From contig NZ_CP109017.1 in NCBI RefSeq assembly GCF_036226765.1, forward strand, positions 2,185,501 to 2,249,500: DNA of 64,000 nucleotides, in the 5' to 3' direction. The position numbers were made by a program, and so were the translations under genes. Source of the DNA: Streptomyces sp. NBC_00670. GTDB lineage: Bacteria > Actinomycetota > Actinomycetes > Streptomycetales > Streptomycetaceae. The notes beneath the pieces are model-generated. The model was not told the origin of the DNA. It saw nothing but the letters and a program-made list of their open reading frames with translations, and did no database searches. Every line of letters starts with the position of its first letter. Within the stretch, counting starts at the first letter, position 1. Shown here one piece after another: positions 45,662 through 55,874 of this stretch.

Positions 45662-46120
45662 TCACAGGGTGTCGAGCGCCTTCACGTACTCGTCGAGGTC
45701 GCGGGCGTCGGGCAGGGCGTTGACGACGCTCCAGCGCACGACGCCCTCCTTGTCGATGATGAAGGTCCCCCGGACGGCGCAGCCCTTGTCCTCCGCGAAG
45801 ACGCCGTACGCGCGCGAGGTCTCGCCGTGCGGCCAGAAGTCGGAGAGCAGGGGGTACTCGAGGCCCTCCTGCTCCGCGAAGACGCGCAGGGTGTGCATGG
45901 AGTCGTTGGAGACGGCGAGCAGCTGGGTGTCGTCGTTCACGAACTTCGGGAGGTTGTCGCGCAGGGCGCAGAGTTCGCCGGTGCAGACGCCGGTGAAGGC
46001 GAAGGGGAAGAAGAGCAGCACGACGTTCTTCTCCCCGCGGAAGTCGGAGAGGCGGACGGGGCTGCCGTGATTGTCCTTGAGCGCGAAGTCGGGGGCCTTG
46101 TCGCCGACCTGGATGACCAT
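45662..46120 (-). CDS. AhpE-type peroxiredoxin
   Basis: A 152-residue thioredoxin-fold peroxidase. The peroxidatic cysteine lies in FPFAFTGVCTGELCALRD (C46), with T43 two residues earlier as in P-x-x-x-(T/S)-x-x-C. C51 is five residues on and could serve as a resolving thiol. This pattern fits the one-cysteine AhpE/BCP group that reduces hydroperoxides and peroxynitrite. ATG 46120 has a GGAGG somewhat distant (15 bases). It sits between the Ter genes and DUF3052 on the same strand. Confidence 0.92.
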   Translation of the reverse strand: MVIQVGDKAPDFALKDNHGSPVRLSDFRGEKNVVLLFFPFAFTGVCTGELCALRDNLPKFVNDDTQLLAVSNDSMHTLRVFAEQEGLEYPLLSDFWPHGETSRAYGVFAEDKGCAVRGTFIIDKEGVVRWSVVNALPDARDLDEYVKALDTL

Positions 46121-46184
46121 GATGTTCGCTGCGTCCCTCCGTAGGACCATGTGGGGCACTCCCCACCCTACGCAGCGATCTTCC

Positions 46185-46290
46185 GGCGGGGCCGGGGGGT
46201 GGGTTTCCTCGTCCCCGCCGCCCTTACCCGTCCCGTCCCGGGGCTCCGCCCCGGACCCCCTGGGATGCTTTGTCGGCCGCGGGCCCGCCG
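46185..46290. repeat. Dispersed repeat unit
   Basis: TCGTCCCCGCCGCCCTTACCCGTCCCGTCCCGGGGCTCCGCCCCGGACCCCC is a diverged relative of the units at 30367, 41908 and 6182. It lies between the AhpE and DUF3052 genes. Confidence 0.6.
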
Positions 46291-46323
46291 CCGACGTACC
46301 CCCGCACCCCTGCCCGGAACGCG

Positions 46324-46360
46324 CCCAACCCCCGGGAAGCCATCGCATCCGGGGGTTGGG
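46324..46360 (-). terminator. Terminator after the DUF3052 gene
   Basis: CCCAACCCCCGG and CCGGGGGTTGGG form a perfect 12-bp stem with a 13-base loop, 10 bases beyond the DUF3052 stop. Confidence 0.8.
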
Positions 46361-46370
46361 TAAGTGCCGT

Positions 46371-46805
46371 TTACTTCCTCTTCGCCGCCTTCGGCGTGAC
46401 GAGCCGGCTGCCGCTCCAGTCCTTGCCCACGCTCACGCTCTTGGACGCCGACAGCCCCGCCGTCGTCGCCGCCTCGGAGATGTCGCTGGGCTCGACGTAC
46501 CCGTCGCGCCCCGTCTTCGGCGTCAGCAGGAGGATCGAGCCGCCCTCTTCGATGTACGTGGTGGCATCCACCAGCGCATCCGTCAGGTCGCCGTCGTCGT
46601 CTCGGAACCACAGCACCACGGCATCGGCGACGTCGTCGTAGTCCTCGTCGACGAGGTCACTGCCGATGGCTTCCTCGATGGCCTCGCGGAGCTCCTGGTC
46701 GACGTCGTCGTCGAAGCCCAGTTCCTGGACCACCTGCTCGGGCTGGAACCCCAGCCTTGCGGCAGGGTTCGTCCGCTCCTCCGCGTGGTCCGCGGTCGCG
46801 CTCAC
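46371..46805 (-). CDS. DUF3052 protein
   Basis: A 144-residue acidic protein of family DUF3052: AARLGFQPEQVVQELGFDDDVDQELREAIEEAIGSDLVDEDYDDVADAVVLWFRDDDGDLTDALVDATTYIEEGGSILLLTPKTGRDGYVEPSDISEAATTAGL. It is usually found divergent from aceE in streptomycetes, as here. The function is unknown; the fold may be methyltransferase-like without catalytic residues. GTG 46805 follows an ideal AGGAGG at 6 bases. Confidence 0.9.
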   Translation of the reverse strand: MSATADHAEERTNPAARLGFQPEQVVQELGFDDDVDQELREAIEEAIGSDLVDEDYDDVADAVVLWFRDDDGDLTDALVDATTYIEEGGSILLLTPKTGRDGYVEPSDISEAATTAGLSASKSVSVGKDWSGSRLVTPKAAKRK

Positions 46806-47250
46806 GGGTTGCCTCCTGATCATGTTGCGAATGTCCTTGGGCCTCGCGCGTGCGCGAAGCATTGGCGGTAGTCCACACGGGCGGGACGGATCGCGCAAGT
46901 ACCCGGCCGTCCGGACCGCCGAAACGGTGACGATCCTGGCGGTGCCGCCGCGACTCCGGCCAAGGAATCGCGACCCCGGGTGACGCACGCCACACCGTTA
47001 TGCCCCGTTCACCCGTTTCGGATTCCTTCGAGCCTACGGGACTCGAACGGTTTTGCGTAAGGCGTCACCCCCCGGGCGTATCGTTGCGATTGGGGTGGGC
47101 TCGCCCCGGACCGGCCCCAACAGGGCTGTCCCCGCATCCCGGTTACCGATCGGTAAAGATGAAGTTTCCGTATCCGAGGTACACGATGGGGAACGGTGCC
47201 AAAGGCGCAGTTGTGCAGCCCCAACAGCCCCCAGAGAGCGAAGGAACAGC
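46806..47250. other. Divergent control region between DUF3052 and aceE
   Basis: A gene-free stretch of 445 bases. It contains a perfect palindrome at 47143-47156 (listed separately), a GGGACTCGAACGG stretch near 47038 that looks tRNA-like but has no tRNA around it, and a weak ribosome-binding site before aceE. The rest shows no motif I can name. Confidence 0.45.
47143..47156. promoter_or_regulatory. Perfect 14-bp palindrome upstream of aceE
   Basis: TTACCGATCGGTAA is a perfect palindrome 94 bases before the aceE start. Its TetR-like symmetry and AT-rich ends in a GC-rich region suggest an operator for control of pyruvate dehydrogenase. Confidence 0.6.
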
Positions 47251-49998
47251 GTGGCTTCCGCATCCGATCGCAATCCGATCATCATTGGCGGCCTTCCCAG
47301 TCAGGTTCCCGACTTCGACCCCGAAGAGACCCAGGAGTGGCTCGACTCGCTGGACGCCGCGGTCGACGAGCGCGGCCGTGAGCGCGCGCGCTATCTGATG
47401 CTCCGGCTGATCGAGCGCGCCCGCGAGAAGCGCGTGGCCGTGCCCGAGATGCGCAGTACGGACTACGTCAACACGATCCCCACCAAGAGCGAGCCGTTCT
47501 TCCCCGGCAACGAGGAGATCGAGCGCAAGATCCTCAACGCCACCCGGTGGAACGCGGCGGTCATGGTCTCCCGGGCGCAGCGCCCCGGCATCGGGGTCGG
47601 CGGCCACATCGCCACCTTCGCCTCCTCCGCGTCGCTCTACGACGTGGGCTTCAACCACTTCTTCCGGGGCAAGGACGACGGGCGCGGCGGCGACCAGGTC
47701 TTCTTCCAGGGGCACGCCTCCCCCGGCATCTACGCCCGCGCCTACCTTCTCGACCGGCTCAGCGAGGCGCAGCTCGACGGGTTCCGGCAGGAGAAGTCGA
47801 AGTACCCCAACGGTCTCTCCTCGTACCCGCACCCGCGTTCCATGCCGGACTTCTGGGAGTTCCCGACCGTCTCCATGGGCCTCGGACCGCTCGGCGCGAT
47901 CTTCCAGGCGCGGATGAACCGCTACATGGAGGCGCGCGGCATCGCGGACACCTCCGACTCGCACGTGTGGGCCTTCCTCGGGGACGGCGAGATGGACGAG
48001 CCGGAGTCGCTCGGCCAGCTCTCCATCGCCGCCCGGGAGAACCTGGACAACCTGACCTTCGTCGTCAACTGCAACCTCCAGCGGCTCGACGGTCCGGTGC
48101 GCGGCAACGGAAAGATCATCCAGGAGCTGGAGTCGGTCTTCCGGGGCGCCGGCTGGAACGTCATCAAGCTGGTCTGGGACCGCACCTGGGACCCGCTGCT
48201 CGCCCAGGACCGCGACGGCGTGCTGGTCAACCGGATGAACACGACACCGGACGGCCAGTTCCAGACGTACGCCACGGAGTCCGGCGCGTACATCCGCGAG
48301 CACTTCTTCGGCGACGACCACCGGCTGCGGGCGATGGTCGAGAACATGACCGACGACCAGATCCTGCACCTGGGGCGCGGCGGTCACGACCACCGCAAGA
48401 TCTACGCGGCGTTCAAGGCGGCCAAGGAGCACAAGGGCCAGCCGACGGTGATCCTGGCCAAGACGATCAAGGGCTGGACGCTGGGTCCGAACTTCGAGGG
48501 TCGCAACGCCACGCACCAGATGAAGAAGCTGACGGTCGACGACCTCAAGCGCTTCCGCGACCGGCTGCATCTGCCGATCTCCGACAAGGAGCTGGAGTCC
48601 GGCCCGCCGCCGTACTACCACCCGGGCCGGGACACGGAGGAGATCCAGTACATGCACGACCGCCGCAAGCAGTGCGGCGGGTACGTGCCGACCCGGGTCG
48701 TCCGCGCCAAGCCGCTGCCGCTGCCCGACGACAAGACGTACGCGACCGTGAAGAAGGGCTCGGGCCAGCAGTCCATCGCGACGACCATGGCCTTTGTGCG
48801 GCTCCTGAAGGACCTCATGCGGGACAAGGAGCTCGGCAGGCGGTTCGTGCTGATCGCGCCGGACGAGTACCGCACGTTCGGCATGGACTCGTTCTTCCCG
48901 AGCGCGAAGATCTACAACCCGCTCGGCCAGCAGTACGAGTCGGTCGACCGTGAGCTGCTCCTCGCGTACAAGGAGTCGCCCACCGGGCAGATGCTGCACG
49001 ACGGCATCTCGGAGGCCGGCTGCACGGCGTCGGCGATCGCGGCGGGCTCGGCCTACGCCACGCACGGCGAGCCGCTGATCCCGGTCTACGTCTTCTACTC
49101 GATGTTCGGTTTCCAGCGCACCGGTGACCAGTTCTGGCAGATGGCCGACCAGCTCGCGCGCGGTTTCGTCCTGGGCGCGACCGCCGGCCGTACGACCCTG
49201 ACCGGCGAGGGGCTCCAGCACGCGGACGGCCACTCGCAGCTGCTCGCCTCGACCAACCCGGGGTGCGTCGCCTACGACCCGGCGTACGGGTACGAGATCG
49301 CGCACATCGTGCAGGACGGGCTGCGCCGGATGTACGGGGCGAGCGAGGAGCACCCGCACGGCGAGGACGTCTTCTACTACCTCACCGTCTACAACGAGCC
49401 GATCCAGCACCCGGCCGAGCCGGCGGACGTCGACGTCGAGGGCATCCTCAAGGGCGTGCACCGGATCGCGGCGGGCTCGGCGGGCGAGATCCCGGCGCAG
49501 ATCATGGCGTCGGGTGTCGCGGTGCCGTGGGCACTGGAGGCCCAGCGGATCCTGGCCGAGGAGTGGAACGTACGGGCCGACGTGTGGTCGGCGACGTCCT
49601 GGAACGAGCTGCGGCGCGAGGCGGTGGCGGCCGAGGAGCACAACCTGCTGCATCCGGAGGAGGAGCAGCGGGTGCCGTGGGTGACGCGGAAGCTGAGCGG
49701 GGCTCAGGGCCCGTTCGTGGCCGTCTCCGACTGGATGCGGTCGGTGCCGGACCAGATCGCGCGCTGGGTGCCGGGGGCGTACGCGTCCCTGGGCGCGGAC
49801 GGGTTCGGCTTCGCGGACACGCGGGGGGCGGCGCGCCGCTTCTTCCACATCGACGCGCAGTCCGTCGTCCTCGCGGTCCTGACGGAACTGTCGAAGCAGG
49901 GGCGCGTGGACCGCTCGGCGCTGAAGCAGGCGATCGACCGCTACCAGCTCCTCGATGCCTCCGCCGCCGACCCCGGCGTCGCGGGGGGCGACGCGTAG
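47251..49998 (+). CDS. aceE: Pyruvate dehydrogenase (acetyl-transferring), homodimeric-type E1
   Basis: A 915-residue full-length AceE. The thiamine-diphosphate motif [13 protein letters not shown]...NCNLQRLDG is at about residues 243-280. [43 protein letters not shown] and [20 protein letters not shown] follow. It decarboxylates pyruvate and transfers the acetyl group to lipoyl-E2, feeding acetyl-CoA to the TCA cycle. E2 and E3 are not nearby, which is normal for actinobacteria. GTG 47251 follows GAAGGA. Confidence 0.97.
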   Translation: MASASDRNPIIIGGLPSQVPDFDPEETQEWLDSLDAAVDERGRERARYLMLRLIERAREKRVAVPEMRSTDYVNTIPTKSEPFFPGNEEIERKILNATRWNAAVMVSRAQRPGIGVGGHIATFASSASLYDVGFNHFFRGKDDGRGGDQVFFQGHASPGIYARAYLLDRLSEAQLDGFRQEKSKYPNGLSSYPHPRSMPDFWEFPTVSMGLGPLGAIFQARMNRYMEARGIADTSDSHVWAFLGDGEMDEPESLGQLSIAARENLDNLTFVVNCNLQRLDGPVRGNGKIIQELESVFRGAGWNVIKLVWDRTWDPLLAQDRDGVLVNRMNTTPDGQFQTYATESGAYIREHFFGDDHRLRAMVENMTDDQILHLGRGGHDHRKIYAAFKAAKEHKGQPTVILAKTIKGWTLGPNFEGRNATHQMKKLTVDDLKRFRDRLHLPISDKELESGPPPYYHPGRDTEEIQYMHDRRKQCGGYVPTRVVRAKPLPLPDDKTYATVKKGSGQQSIATTMAFVRLLKDLMRDKELGRRFVLIAPDEYRTFGMDSFFPSAKIYNPLGQQYESVDRELLLAYKESPTGQMLHDGISEAGCTASAIAAGSAYATHGEPLIPVYVFYSMFGFQRTGDQFWQMADQLARGFVLGATAGRTTLTGEGLQHADGHSQLLASTNPGCVAYDPAYGYEIAHIVQDGLRRMYGASEEHPHGEDVFYYLTVYNEPIQHPAEPADVDVEGILKGVHRIAAGSAGEIPAQIMASGVAVPWALEAQRILAEEWNVRADVWSATSWNELRREAVAAEEHNLLHPEEEQRVPWVTRKLSGAQGPFVAVSDWMRSVPDQIARWVPGAYASLGADGFGFADTRGAARRFFHIDAQSVVLAVLTELSKQGRVDRSALKQAIDRYQLLDASAADPGVAGGDA

Positions 49999-50002
49999 GC
50001 CG

Positions 50003-50051
50003 CCGCCGCGGGCGAAGGGGGTTCCCGCCGAACGCCCTTCGCCCGCGGCGG
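50003..50051 (+). terminator. Strong terminator after aceE
   Basis: A perfect 17-bp stem (CCGCCGCGGGCGAAGGG and complement) with a 15-base loop begins five bases after the aceE stop. Confidence 0.88.
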
Positions 50052-50174
50052 TGTCAACGCCGGCCCGCACCGCGCCCCGAAGGGGTGGTTTCGTCGGCTG
50101 CGGGCCGCATCGCCGGGCGGCGTCCGCGAACACTGGTGGGGACGGCGCGGGCCACCGGTGAAGAGGGGGACGGC

Positions 50175-52553
50175 ATGGCGGACGGCACGGTTCTGGTGGC
50201 GGTGGCGGAGCATCCGGACGACGGGGGCGCCGCCGCCGGGCAGCTGACGCGCATCGCCGAGGACATCCGGGCCCGCGGCCTGGGGGTCCGCTGGGTGATG
50301 AGCGTCTCCGACGCCGAGGCGGTACTGAGGACGGAGGCCGGCGTGGCCGCCGCGATGGTCGCCTGGGACCTCCCGCCCGCAGCCGAGGACGGCCCGGGCG
50401 GCGCATCCGTGCTGCGCGGGATCGGGCGCCGTTTCCGGGACCTGCCGGTGTTCCTGGTCATGGCGGACGAGGGACTGCGCGAGCTGCCGCTGTGGGTGTC
50501 GCAGTCGGTGGTGGGCTACGTGTGGCCGCTGGAGGACACGCCGGCCTTCATCGCGGGACGCGTCACCACCGCCGCGCGCGCCTACCAGGACGCCTTGCTG
50601 CCGCCGTTCTTCAAGGCGCTGCGGCGCTTCGACGACGCGCACGAGTACTCGTGGCACACCCCGGCGCACTCCGGCGGTGTCGCCTTCCTCAAGTCGCCCG
50701 TGGGCAGGGCGTTCCACGACTACTTCGGGGAACGGCTGCTGCGCAGCGACCTGTCGATCTCGGTGGAGGAACTCGGCTCGCTGTTCGAGCACACCGGGCC
50801 GATCGGCGAGGCGGAGCGCAACGCCGCCCGGGTCTTCGGCTCCGAGCACAGCTATTTCGTCCTGCACGGCGACTCCACCTGCAACCGTCTGGTCGGCCAC
50901 TTCAGCGTCACCCGCGACGAGATCGCCCTGGTGGACCGCAACTGCCACAAGTCCGTCCTGCACGGCCTGGTCGTCTCCGGCGCCCGGCCGGTGTACCTGG
51001 TCCCCACCCGCAACGGCTACGGCCTGGCCGGTCCGCTGCCGCCGGCCGAGATCGCGGCGGACTCGGTGGCGACGCGGATCGCGGACAACCCCCTCACCGA
51101 GGACGCGGTGTCCTCGCGCGCCCAGTACGCGGTGTTCACCAACTCGACGTACGACGGGCTGTGTTACGACGCGGCGACCGCGGCCCGGGCCTTCGCGGCC
51201 AGCACGCCCCGACTGCACTTCGACGAGGCGTGGTTCGCCTACGCCCGCTTCCACCCGCTCTACGCCGGGCGCTACGGCATGTCGGTGGACGAGGAGGTGT
51301 TCCCCGGCCCCGACCGGCCGACGGTCTTCGCGACCCAGTCCACCCACAAACTGCTGGCGGCGCTGTCGCAGGGCGCCATGGTGCACGTCCGGCCCGCGCC
51401 CCGGGCGCCGGTGGAGCACGAACGGTTCAACGAGGCGCTGATGATGCACGGCACGACGTCGCCGCTGTATCCGATGATCGCCTCACTGGACGTGGCCACG
51501 GCGATGATGGACGGTCCGCAGGGGCGGTGGCTGGTCGACGAGGCGGTGTCGGAGGCGGTCCGGTTCCGTCAGGAGATGGTGCGCATCGGGCGGCGGATCG
51601 AGGCCGCCGGGGACCGGCCGCCCTGGTTCTTCGGGGTGTGGCAGCCGGCCGAGGTGACCGATCCCGGGAGCGGGGCGCGGCTGCCGTTCGACGAGGCTCC
51701 GGCGGACCTGCTGTGCGGTGAACCCTCCTGCTGGCACCTCGCGCCCGACGCGGACTGGCACGGCTTCCCCGGCCTGACCGACGGCTACTGCATGCTCGAC
51801 CCGATCAAAGTCACCCTGACCTGCCCGGGGCTCGACGCGACGGGTGCGATGTCCGACCGGGGCATCCCGGCCCGGGTGCTCACCGCCTACCTGACCACGC
51901 GCGGCATCGTCGTGGAGAAGACCGACACCTACACCACGCTGGTGCTGTTCTCCATGGGCATCACCAAGGGCAAGTGGGGCACGCTGCTGGACGCCCTGAT
52001 GGACTTCAAGGAACTCTACGACGGCGACGCCCCGTTGGACCGGGTACTGCCCGCGCTGGTCGCGGAGCACCCGCGGCGCTACTCCGGGCGCAGCCTGCGC
52101 GACCTGTGCCAGGACATGCACGAACACCTGCGCGAGGCCCGGCTGGTCGACCTGCTCGACACGGCCTTCCAGCGCCTTCCGGAGCCGGTCGCCCCGCCCC
52201 AGTCGTGCTACCAGCACCTGATCCGCGGCGGCACGGAACGCATCCGTCTGGCGGACGCGGCGGGGCGGGTCGCCGCGGCGATGGTCACGGTCACGCCGCC
52301 CGGCATCCCGGTCCTCATGCCGGGCGAGAGCGTCGGGGAGGAGGACGGCCCCCTCCTGCGGTACCTCGGCGCCCTGGAGGCCTTCGACCGCCGTTTCCCC
52401 GGTTTCGGCAGCGAGACGCACGGGGTGACCCGCGCTCCCGACACCGGTGACTACCTGATCGAGTGCCTGCGTCCGGACGCACACGAGAGGCTCGCCGACG
52501 CCGTGACGCCGGCGCAGCGACGCGGCGGTGAGGGCGCCAGGCCGGTGGGGTGA
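50175..52553 (+). CDS. Orn/Lys/Arg decarboxylase family protein
   Basis: A 792-residue fold-type I PLP enzyme with an N-terminal receiver-like wing domain (residues 1-125), then the catalytic core. The PLP lysine is K392 in ATQSTHKLLAALSQG, preceded by LHFDEAWFAYARFHPLY. HGTTSPLYPMIASLD and the C-terminal TPPGIPVLMPGE segment complete the family signature. Substrate may be lysine, arginine or ornithine, giving a polyamine precursor; the active site alone does not settle which. ATG 50175 follows AGAGGGGGA. A T-tailed terminator follows. Confidence 0.92.
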   Translation: MADGTVLVAVAEHPDDGGAAAGQLTRIAEDIRARGLGVRWVMSVSDAEAVLRTEAGVAAAMVAWDLPPAAEDGPGGASVLRGIGRRFRDLPVFLVMADEGLRELPLWVSQSVVGYVWPLEDTPAFIAGRVTTAARAYQDALLPPFFKALRRFDDAHEYSWHTPAHSGGVAFLKSPVGRAFHDYFGERLLRSDLSISVEELGSLFEHTGPIGEAERNAARVFGSEHSYFVLHGDSTCNRLVGHFSVTRDEIALVDRNCHKSVLHGLVVSGARPVYLVPTRNGYGLAGPLPPAEIAADSVATRIADNPLTEDAVSSRAQYAVFTNSTYDGLCYDAATAARAFAASTPRLHFDEAWFAYARFHPLYAGRYGMSVDEEVFPGPDRPTVFATQSTHKLLAALSQGAMVHVRPAPRAPVEHERFNEALMMHGTTSPLYPMIASLDVATAMMDGPQGRWLVDEAVSEAVRFRQEMVRIGRRIEAAGDRPPWFFGVWQPAEVTDPGSGARLPFDEAPADLLCGEPSCWHLAPDADWHGFPGLTDGYCMLDPIKVTLTCPGLDATGAMSDRGIPARVLTAYLTTRGIVVEKTDTYTTLVLFSMGITKGKWGTLLDALMDFKELYDGDAPLDRVLPALVAEHPRRYSGRSLRDLCQDMHEHLREARLVDLLDTAFQRLPEPVAPPQSCYQHLIRGGTERIRLADAAGRVAAAMVTVTPPGIPVLMPGESVGEEDGPLLRYLGALEAFDRRFPGFGSETHGVTRAPDTGDYLIECLRPDAHERLADAVTPAQRRGGEGARPVG

Positions 52554-52656
52554 GCCGCAAAGGCGCGGGCGGGCCCGGCCCCGGGCGCCCCGTTCGGAGG
52601 CACGGGCCCGGCCACCGCCCGGAAAGGCCCCGCCCGAAGAGCGCAGAGGCACGGGC

Positions 52657-52694
52657 AGGGCCCCCGGCGCGCCGTCGCCAGGGGCCCTCTTTTC
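52657..52694 (+). terminator. Terminator with T-rich tail
   Basis: AGGGCCCC ... GGGGCCCT followed by CTTTTCTC, after the decarboxylase gene and before the convergent DUF4190-like gene. Confidence 0.82.
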
Positions 52695-52707
52695 TCTCGC
52701 CCGGGGG

Positions 52708-53013
52708 TCAGAACAGCCCGCCCCCCGGCCCCGCCGCTCCCGCGATCCAGATGATCGCGAGCAGCGTGTCAATCGCGCCCAGCACGAGGGCGACAAGTGC
52801 CGGCACCGGCCGGGACCCCGCCCAGCTGCGCCCCATGGCGAGCCAGCCGCAGATCATGGCCACCGGGCCGAGGACGATCCCCAGCACGAAGAATCCGGCG
52901 ATCGCACAGATCAGTCCGACGATGCCGAGCGTCGCGCGATCCGGCCCGCTCCGGGACCCCATCCGGCCCCGTGAGCGAGGGTGCGTACGCGAACTGTGTC
53001 CGAAGCCCGCCAT
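52708..53013 (-). CDS. DUF4190-like small membrane protein
   Basis: A 101-residue protein with a basic N-terminal tail and two to three hydrophobic helices (LGIVGLICAIAGFFVLGIVLGPVAMICGWLAMGRSW, then PVPALVALVLGAIDTLLAIIWIAG). This matches DUF4190-type streptomycete proteins. No enzymatic motif is visible. ATG 53013 is preceded by GGGAG at 5 bases. It stands alone between the decarboxylase terminator and the MFS exporter. Confidence 0.82.
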   Translation of the reverse strand: MAGFGHSSRTHPRSRGRMGSRSGPDRATLGIVGLICAIAGFFVLGIVLGPVAMICGWLAMGRSWAGSRPVPALVALVLGAIDTLLAIIWIAGAAGPGGGLF

Positions 53014-53334
53014 ATCAACTCCCAGAACTAGTCCGTCAGTTCGGGCCTGACATGCGGGTACCCCCGATTCGGTGGACAATCCTCCGCCACGCCACGGGTT
53101 TCCGGCCCCGGCCGCGCCGTCCCCCTCCGACAGCGCGGCCGCGGACCGCAGCGCCCCCCGATCCACCGGCCACGCATAGGCCGTACGGAGGACTTGACCC
53201 ACTGTGACGCGCGTCCCGCCCCACCGGCCAGGGAACGACACCTCCCTCACCCGGATAGGCGAACCGCGGCGGCGCGGCGCGGCGCCCGGCCGTACCCCCA
53301 CGGCCGCCCACCGCACCGCACCACCACCCCACCG

Positions 53335-54957
53335 TCAGATGTGCGCGCCCCCCGCCCCCGCCTCCGCGTTGTCCCCCCGCTTCGTGAGGAACGCCACCAG
53401 CACCGCCACCGCCGCGACCCCTGCGGCGACCAGGCAGGCCAGGCTCATCCCGGAGATGAACGTGTCGTGCGCGACGTCGGTGATCTTCGCGGCGATCCCC
53501 GCCGGGGTGCCCGGCTGCACGGGCGCGATGCCCTGCTGCACGGCTCCCGACGCCTGGTCGAGCTGCTCGGGCGTGAGCGGCGGCAGCTTCGCGTCGGCCC
53601 AGTTGTCCGCGAACGTGTTGTCGACCTTGGAGGCCATCACGGCGCCCAGCACGGCGGTGCCGAGGCTGCCGCCGATCTGCATCGCGGCCTGCTGGAGCCC
53701 GCCGGCCACCCCGGACAGCTCCAGCGGGGCGTTGCCCACGATGACCTCGGTGGCGCCGACCATGACCGGCGCGAGCCCCAGGCCGAGCAGGGCGAACCAC
53801 AGCGACATGACGGCGCTGCCGCTGTTCGCGTCGAGCCGCGACATGCCGAACATCGCGATCGCGGTGCACGCCATGCCGCCGGCCAGCGGGATGCGCGGAC
53901 CGACCTTGGTGATCATCGCGCCGGCCAGCGGCGAGCCGACGATCATCATTCCGGTGAGCGGCAGCAGATGCGTACCGGCGTCGACCGGGCTCATGCCGTG
54001 CACGTTCTGCAGATAGAAGGTGACGAAGAACAGGCCGCCGAGGAACGCGATGGCCATGAGCACCATCAGCACCACGCCCGCCGACAGCGGCACCGAGCGG
54101 AACATCGCCAGCGGGATCAGCGGCTCCTGGACCTTGGTCTCCCAGAAGGCGAACAGGGCGAAGCCGAGCAGCGAGGCGGCGATGAACGTCCACGTCAGGC
54201 CGTCGCCCCAGCCCCAGGTGGGGGCCTTGATGAGCGCCCAGACCAGGCAGAACATCGCGGCGGACAGCAGGACGATGCCGAGGACGTCGAAGGAGCGCGG
54301 GGCGTTCTTCGCGCGGTGGTCGACGAGGATCAGCAGGCCGAGGACGAGCGCGACGGCGCCGACCGGCACGTTGATGAAGAAGACCGACTGCCAGCTGACG
54401 TGCTCGACCAGCACACCGCCGAGGATCGGGCCGCCCGCGGTGGAGGCGCCGATGACCATGCCCCAGATGCCGATGGCCATGTTCAGCTTCTCGGCCGGGA
54501 AGGTGGCGCGCAGCAGACCGAGCGCGGCCGGCATCAGCAGCGCGCCGAACAGGCCCTGGAAGACCCGGAAGACGATGACGAAGGCGATGCTGCTGGACAG
54601 TCCGATCGCGCCGGAGGCGGCGGCGAAGCCGACCACGCCGATCAGGAACGTCTGCCGGTGTCCGAACCGGTCGCCGAGCTTGCCCGCGGTGATCAGCGAG
54701 ACCGCGAGGGCGAGGAAGTAGGCGTTGGTGATCCACTGGACGTCGGCCAGGCTGGCGTCGAGGTCCTTGGCGATCGCGGGGTTGGCGATGGCCACGATGG
54801 TGCCGTCGAGGGCGACCATCATCACGCCGATCGCGACGGATATCAGGGTGAGCCACGGGCGGCCGCGCAGGCCGGTGGTGGCGGGAGCGGAGTCGGACGG
54901 CGAGTCCGGGCCGTTGTCGCCGGGCCCCTTCGCGTCGACGGTGGACTGACTAGTCAT
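53335..54957 (-). CDS. DHA2-family MFS drug exporter
   Basis: A 540-residue 14-helix exporter. The start helix LDGTIVAIANPAI, motif A KLGDRFGHRQTF, WITNAYFLALAVSLI, and ASTAGGPILGGVLVEHVSWQSVFFINVPVG are all typical of EmrB/QacA relatives. A loop of about 80 residues before the final helix carries AQSGAVQQGIAPVQPG-like sequence. It is divergent from a TetR gene with 136 bases between starts, the usual arrangement for a repressor and its exporter. The gap contains repeated (A/C)CTGACAA boxes that could be the operator. Confidence 0.92.
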   Translation of the reverse strand: MTSQSTVDAKGPGDNGPDSPSDSAPATTGLRGRPWLTLISVAIGVMMVALDGTIVAIANPAIAKDLDASLADVQWITNAYFLALAVSLITAGKLGDRFGHRQTFLIGVVGFAAASGAIGLSSSIAFVIVFRVFQGLFGALLMPAALGLLRATFPAEKLNMAIGIWGMVIGASTAGGPILGGVLVEHVSWQSVFFINVPVGAVALVLGLLILVDHRAKNAPRSFDVLGIVLLSAAMFCLVWALIKAPTWGWGDGLTWTFIAASLLGFALFAFWETKVQEPLIPLAMFRSVPLSAGVVLMVLMAIAFLGGLFFVTFYLQNVHGMSPVDAGTHLLPLTGMMIVGSPLAGAMITKVGPRIPLAGGMACTAIAMFGMSRLDANSGSAVMSLWFALLGLGLAPVMVGATEVIVGNAPLELSGVAGGLQQAAMQIGGSLGTAVLGAVMASKVDNTFADNWADAKLPPLTPEQLDQASGAVQQGIAPVQPGTPAGIAAKITDVAHDTFISGMSLACLVAAGVAAVAVLVAFLTKRGDNAEAGAGGAHI

Positions 54958-55093
54958 GCCGTCGAGGCTAATGACAGCCACTGACAAACGACAAACCGAT
55001 TCAGATGCCGGTAACTGACAATCCGGTGGCCGAAAGGTGTCGGCCCGGGCGCGACTACCCTGACCTGGGACGAAGAAAGGAACCACGACCGCC

Positions 55094-55726
55094 ATGGACA
55101 CGGCATCCCGGCCCGGGCTGCGCGAACGGAAGAAGCAGCGCACCCGCGACACGCTGCTGCGCCGGGGACTGGAACTGTTCACCACCCAGGGCTACGAGCA
55201 CACGACCGTCGACGAGATCGCCGAGGCCGTCGACGTCTCCCAGCGCACCTTCTTCCGCTATTTCGCGGGCAAGGAGGACGTCGTCTTCTTCGTGCAGGAC
55301 GTCGTCGAGTCGCACTTCGTCGCGGAGATCCGCCGGCGCCCGGCCGGGGAGCCGCCGCTGGAGGCGCTGCGGCAGGCGGTGCTGACCGGCTGGGACCGCA
55401 TCGGGGAGGCGATCGAGGAGCTCGTCCCCGTCGGACTGCATCTGCGCACGTACCAGCTGATCGGGGAGACACCGGCGCTGCTCGCGATCCATCTGCGGCG
55501 GTCGGCGGAGTGGGAGGAGCAGATCGCGCGGATCATCGCCGCCCGCGAGGACATCGATCCGGACACCGACCCCCGTCCCCGGGTCGCGGTCGCGCTCTTC
55601 GGCGGTGTGATGAGGGTCACCGAACGGATGTGGTCCAGCGGCGGAGACATCAGCGTGGCGGCGATGCGGGAGCTGACCGTGCGCCACCTCGACGCGATCG
55701 GTCCGGCGCTCGCCCGCAGTTGGTGA
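55094..55726 (+). CDS. TetR-family transcriptional regulator
   Basis: A 210-residue TetR protein. The helix-turn-helix TTQGYEHTTVDEIAEAVDVSQRTFFRYFAGKEDVVF (residues about 30-66) is standard. The C-terminal half is a ligand-binding helical domain. It faces the DHA2 exporter gene and most likely represses it until a drug or metabolite binds (inference from arrangement). ATG 55094 follows GAAAGGA with a spacing of about 13 bases. Confidence 0.94.
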   Translation: MDTASRPGLRERKKQRTRDTLLRRGLELFTTQGYEHTTVDEIAEAVDVSQRTFFRYFAGKEDVVFFVQDVVESHFVAEIRRRPAGEPPLEALRQAVLTGWDRIGEAIEELVPVGLHLRTYQLIGETPALLAIHLRRSAEWEEQIARIIAAREDIDPDTDPRPRVAVALFGGVMRVTERMWSSGGDISVAAMRELTVRHLDAIGPALARSW

Positions 55727-55874
55727 CGGGGGCGAAGGCATCCGCCTCCGGCCCTGCCACGGGGACTGACGGCCGGTCACCGAACGCGTGTATGCCACAG
55801 TTTTCGCACAGGAAACGTGAGACGCGTCACTAGGCCGACGTGAGACCGTCCCGTTCTCCTAGTGTGTCCTCCCA

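Noticed and set aside
47030..47060. tRNA-like GGGACTCGAACGG stretch before aceE
   Set aside because: Resembles a T-arm by chance; no acceptor or anticodon stems can be formed around it.
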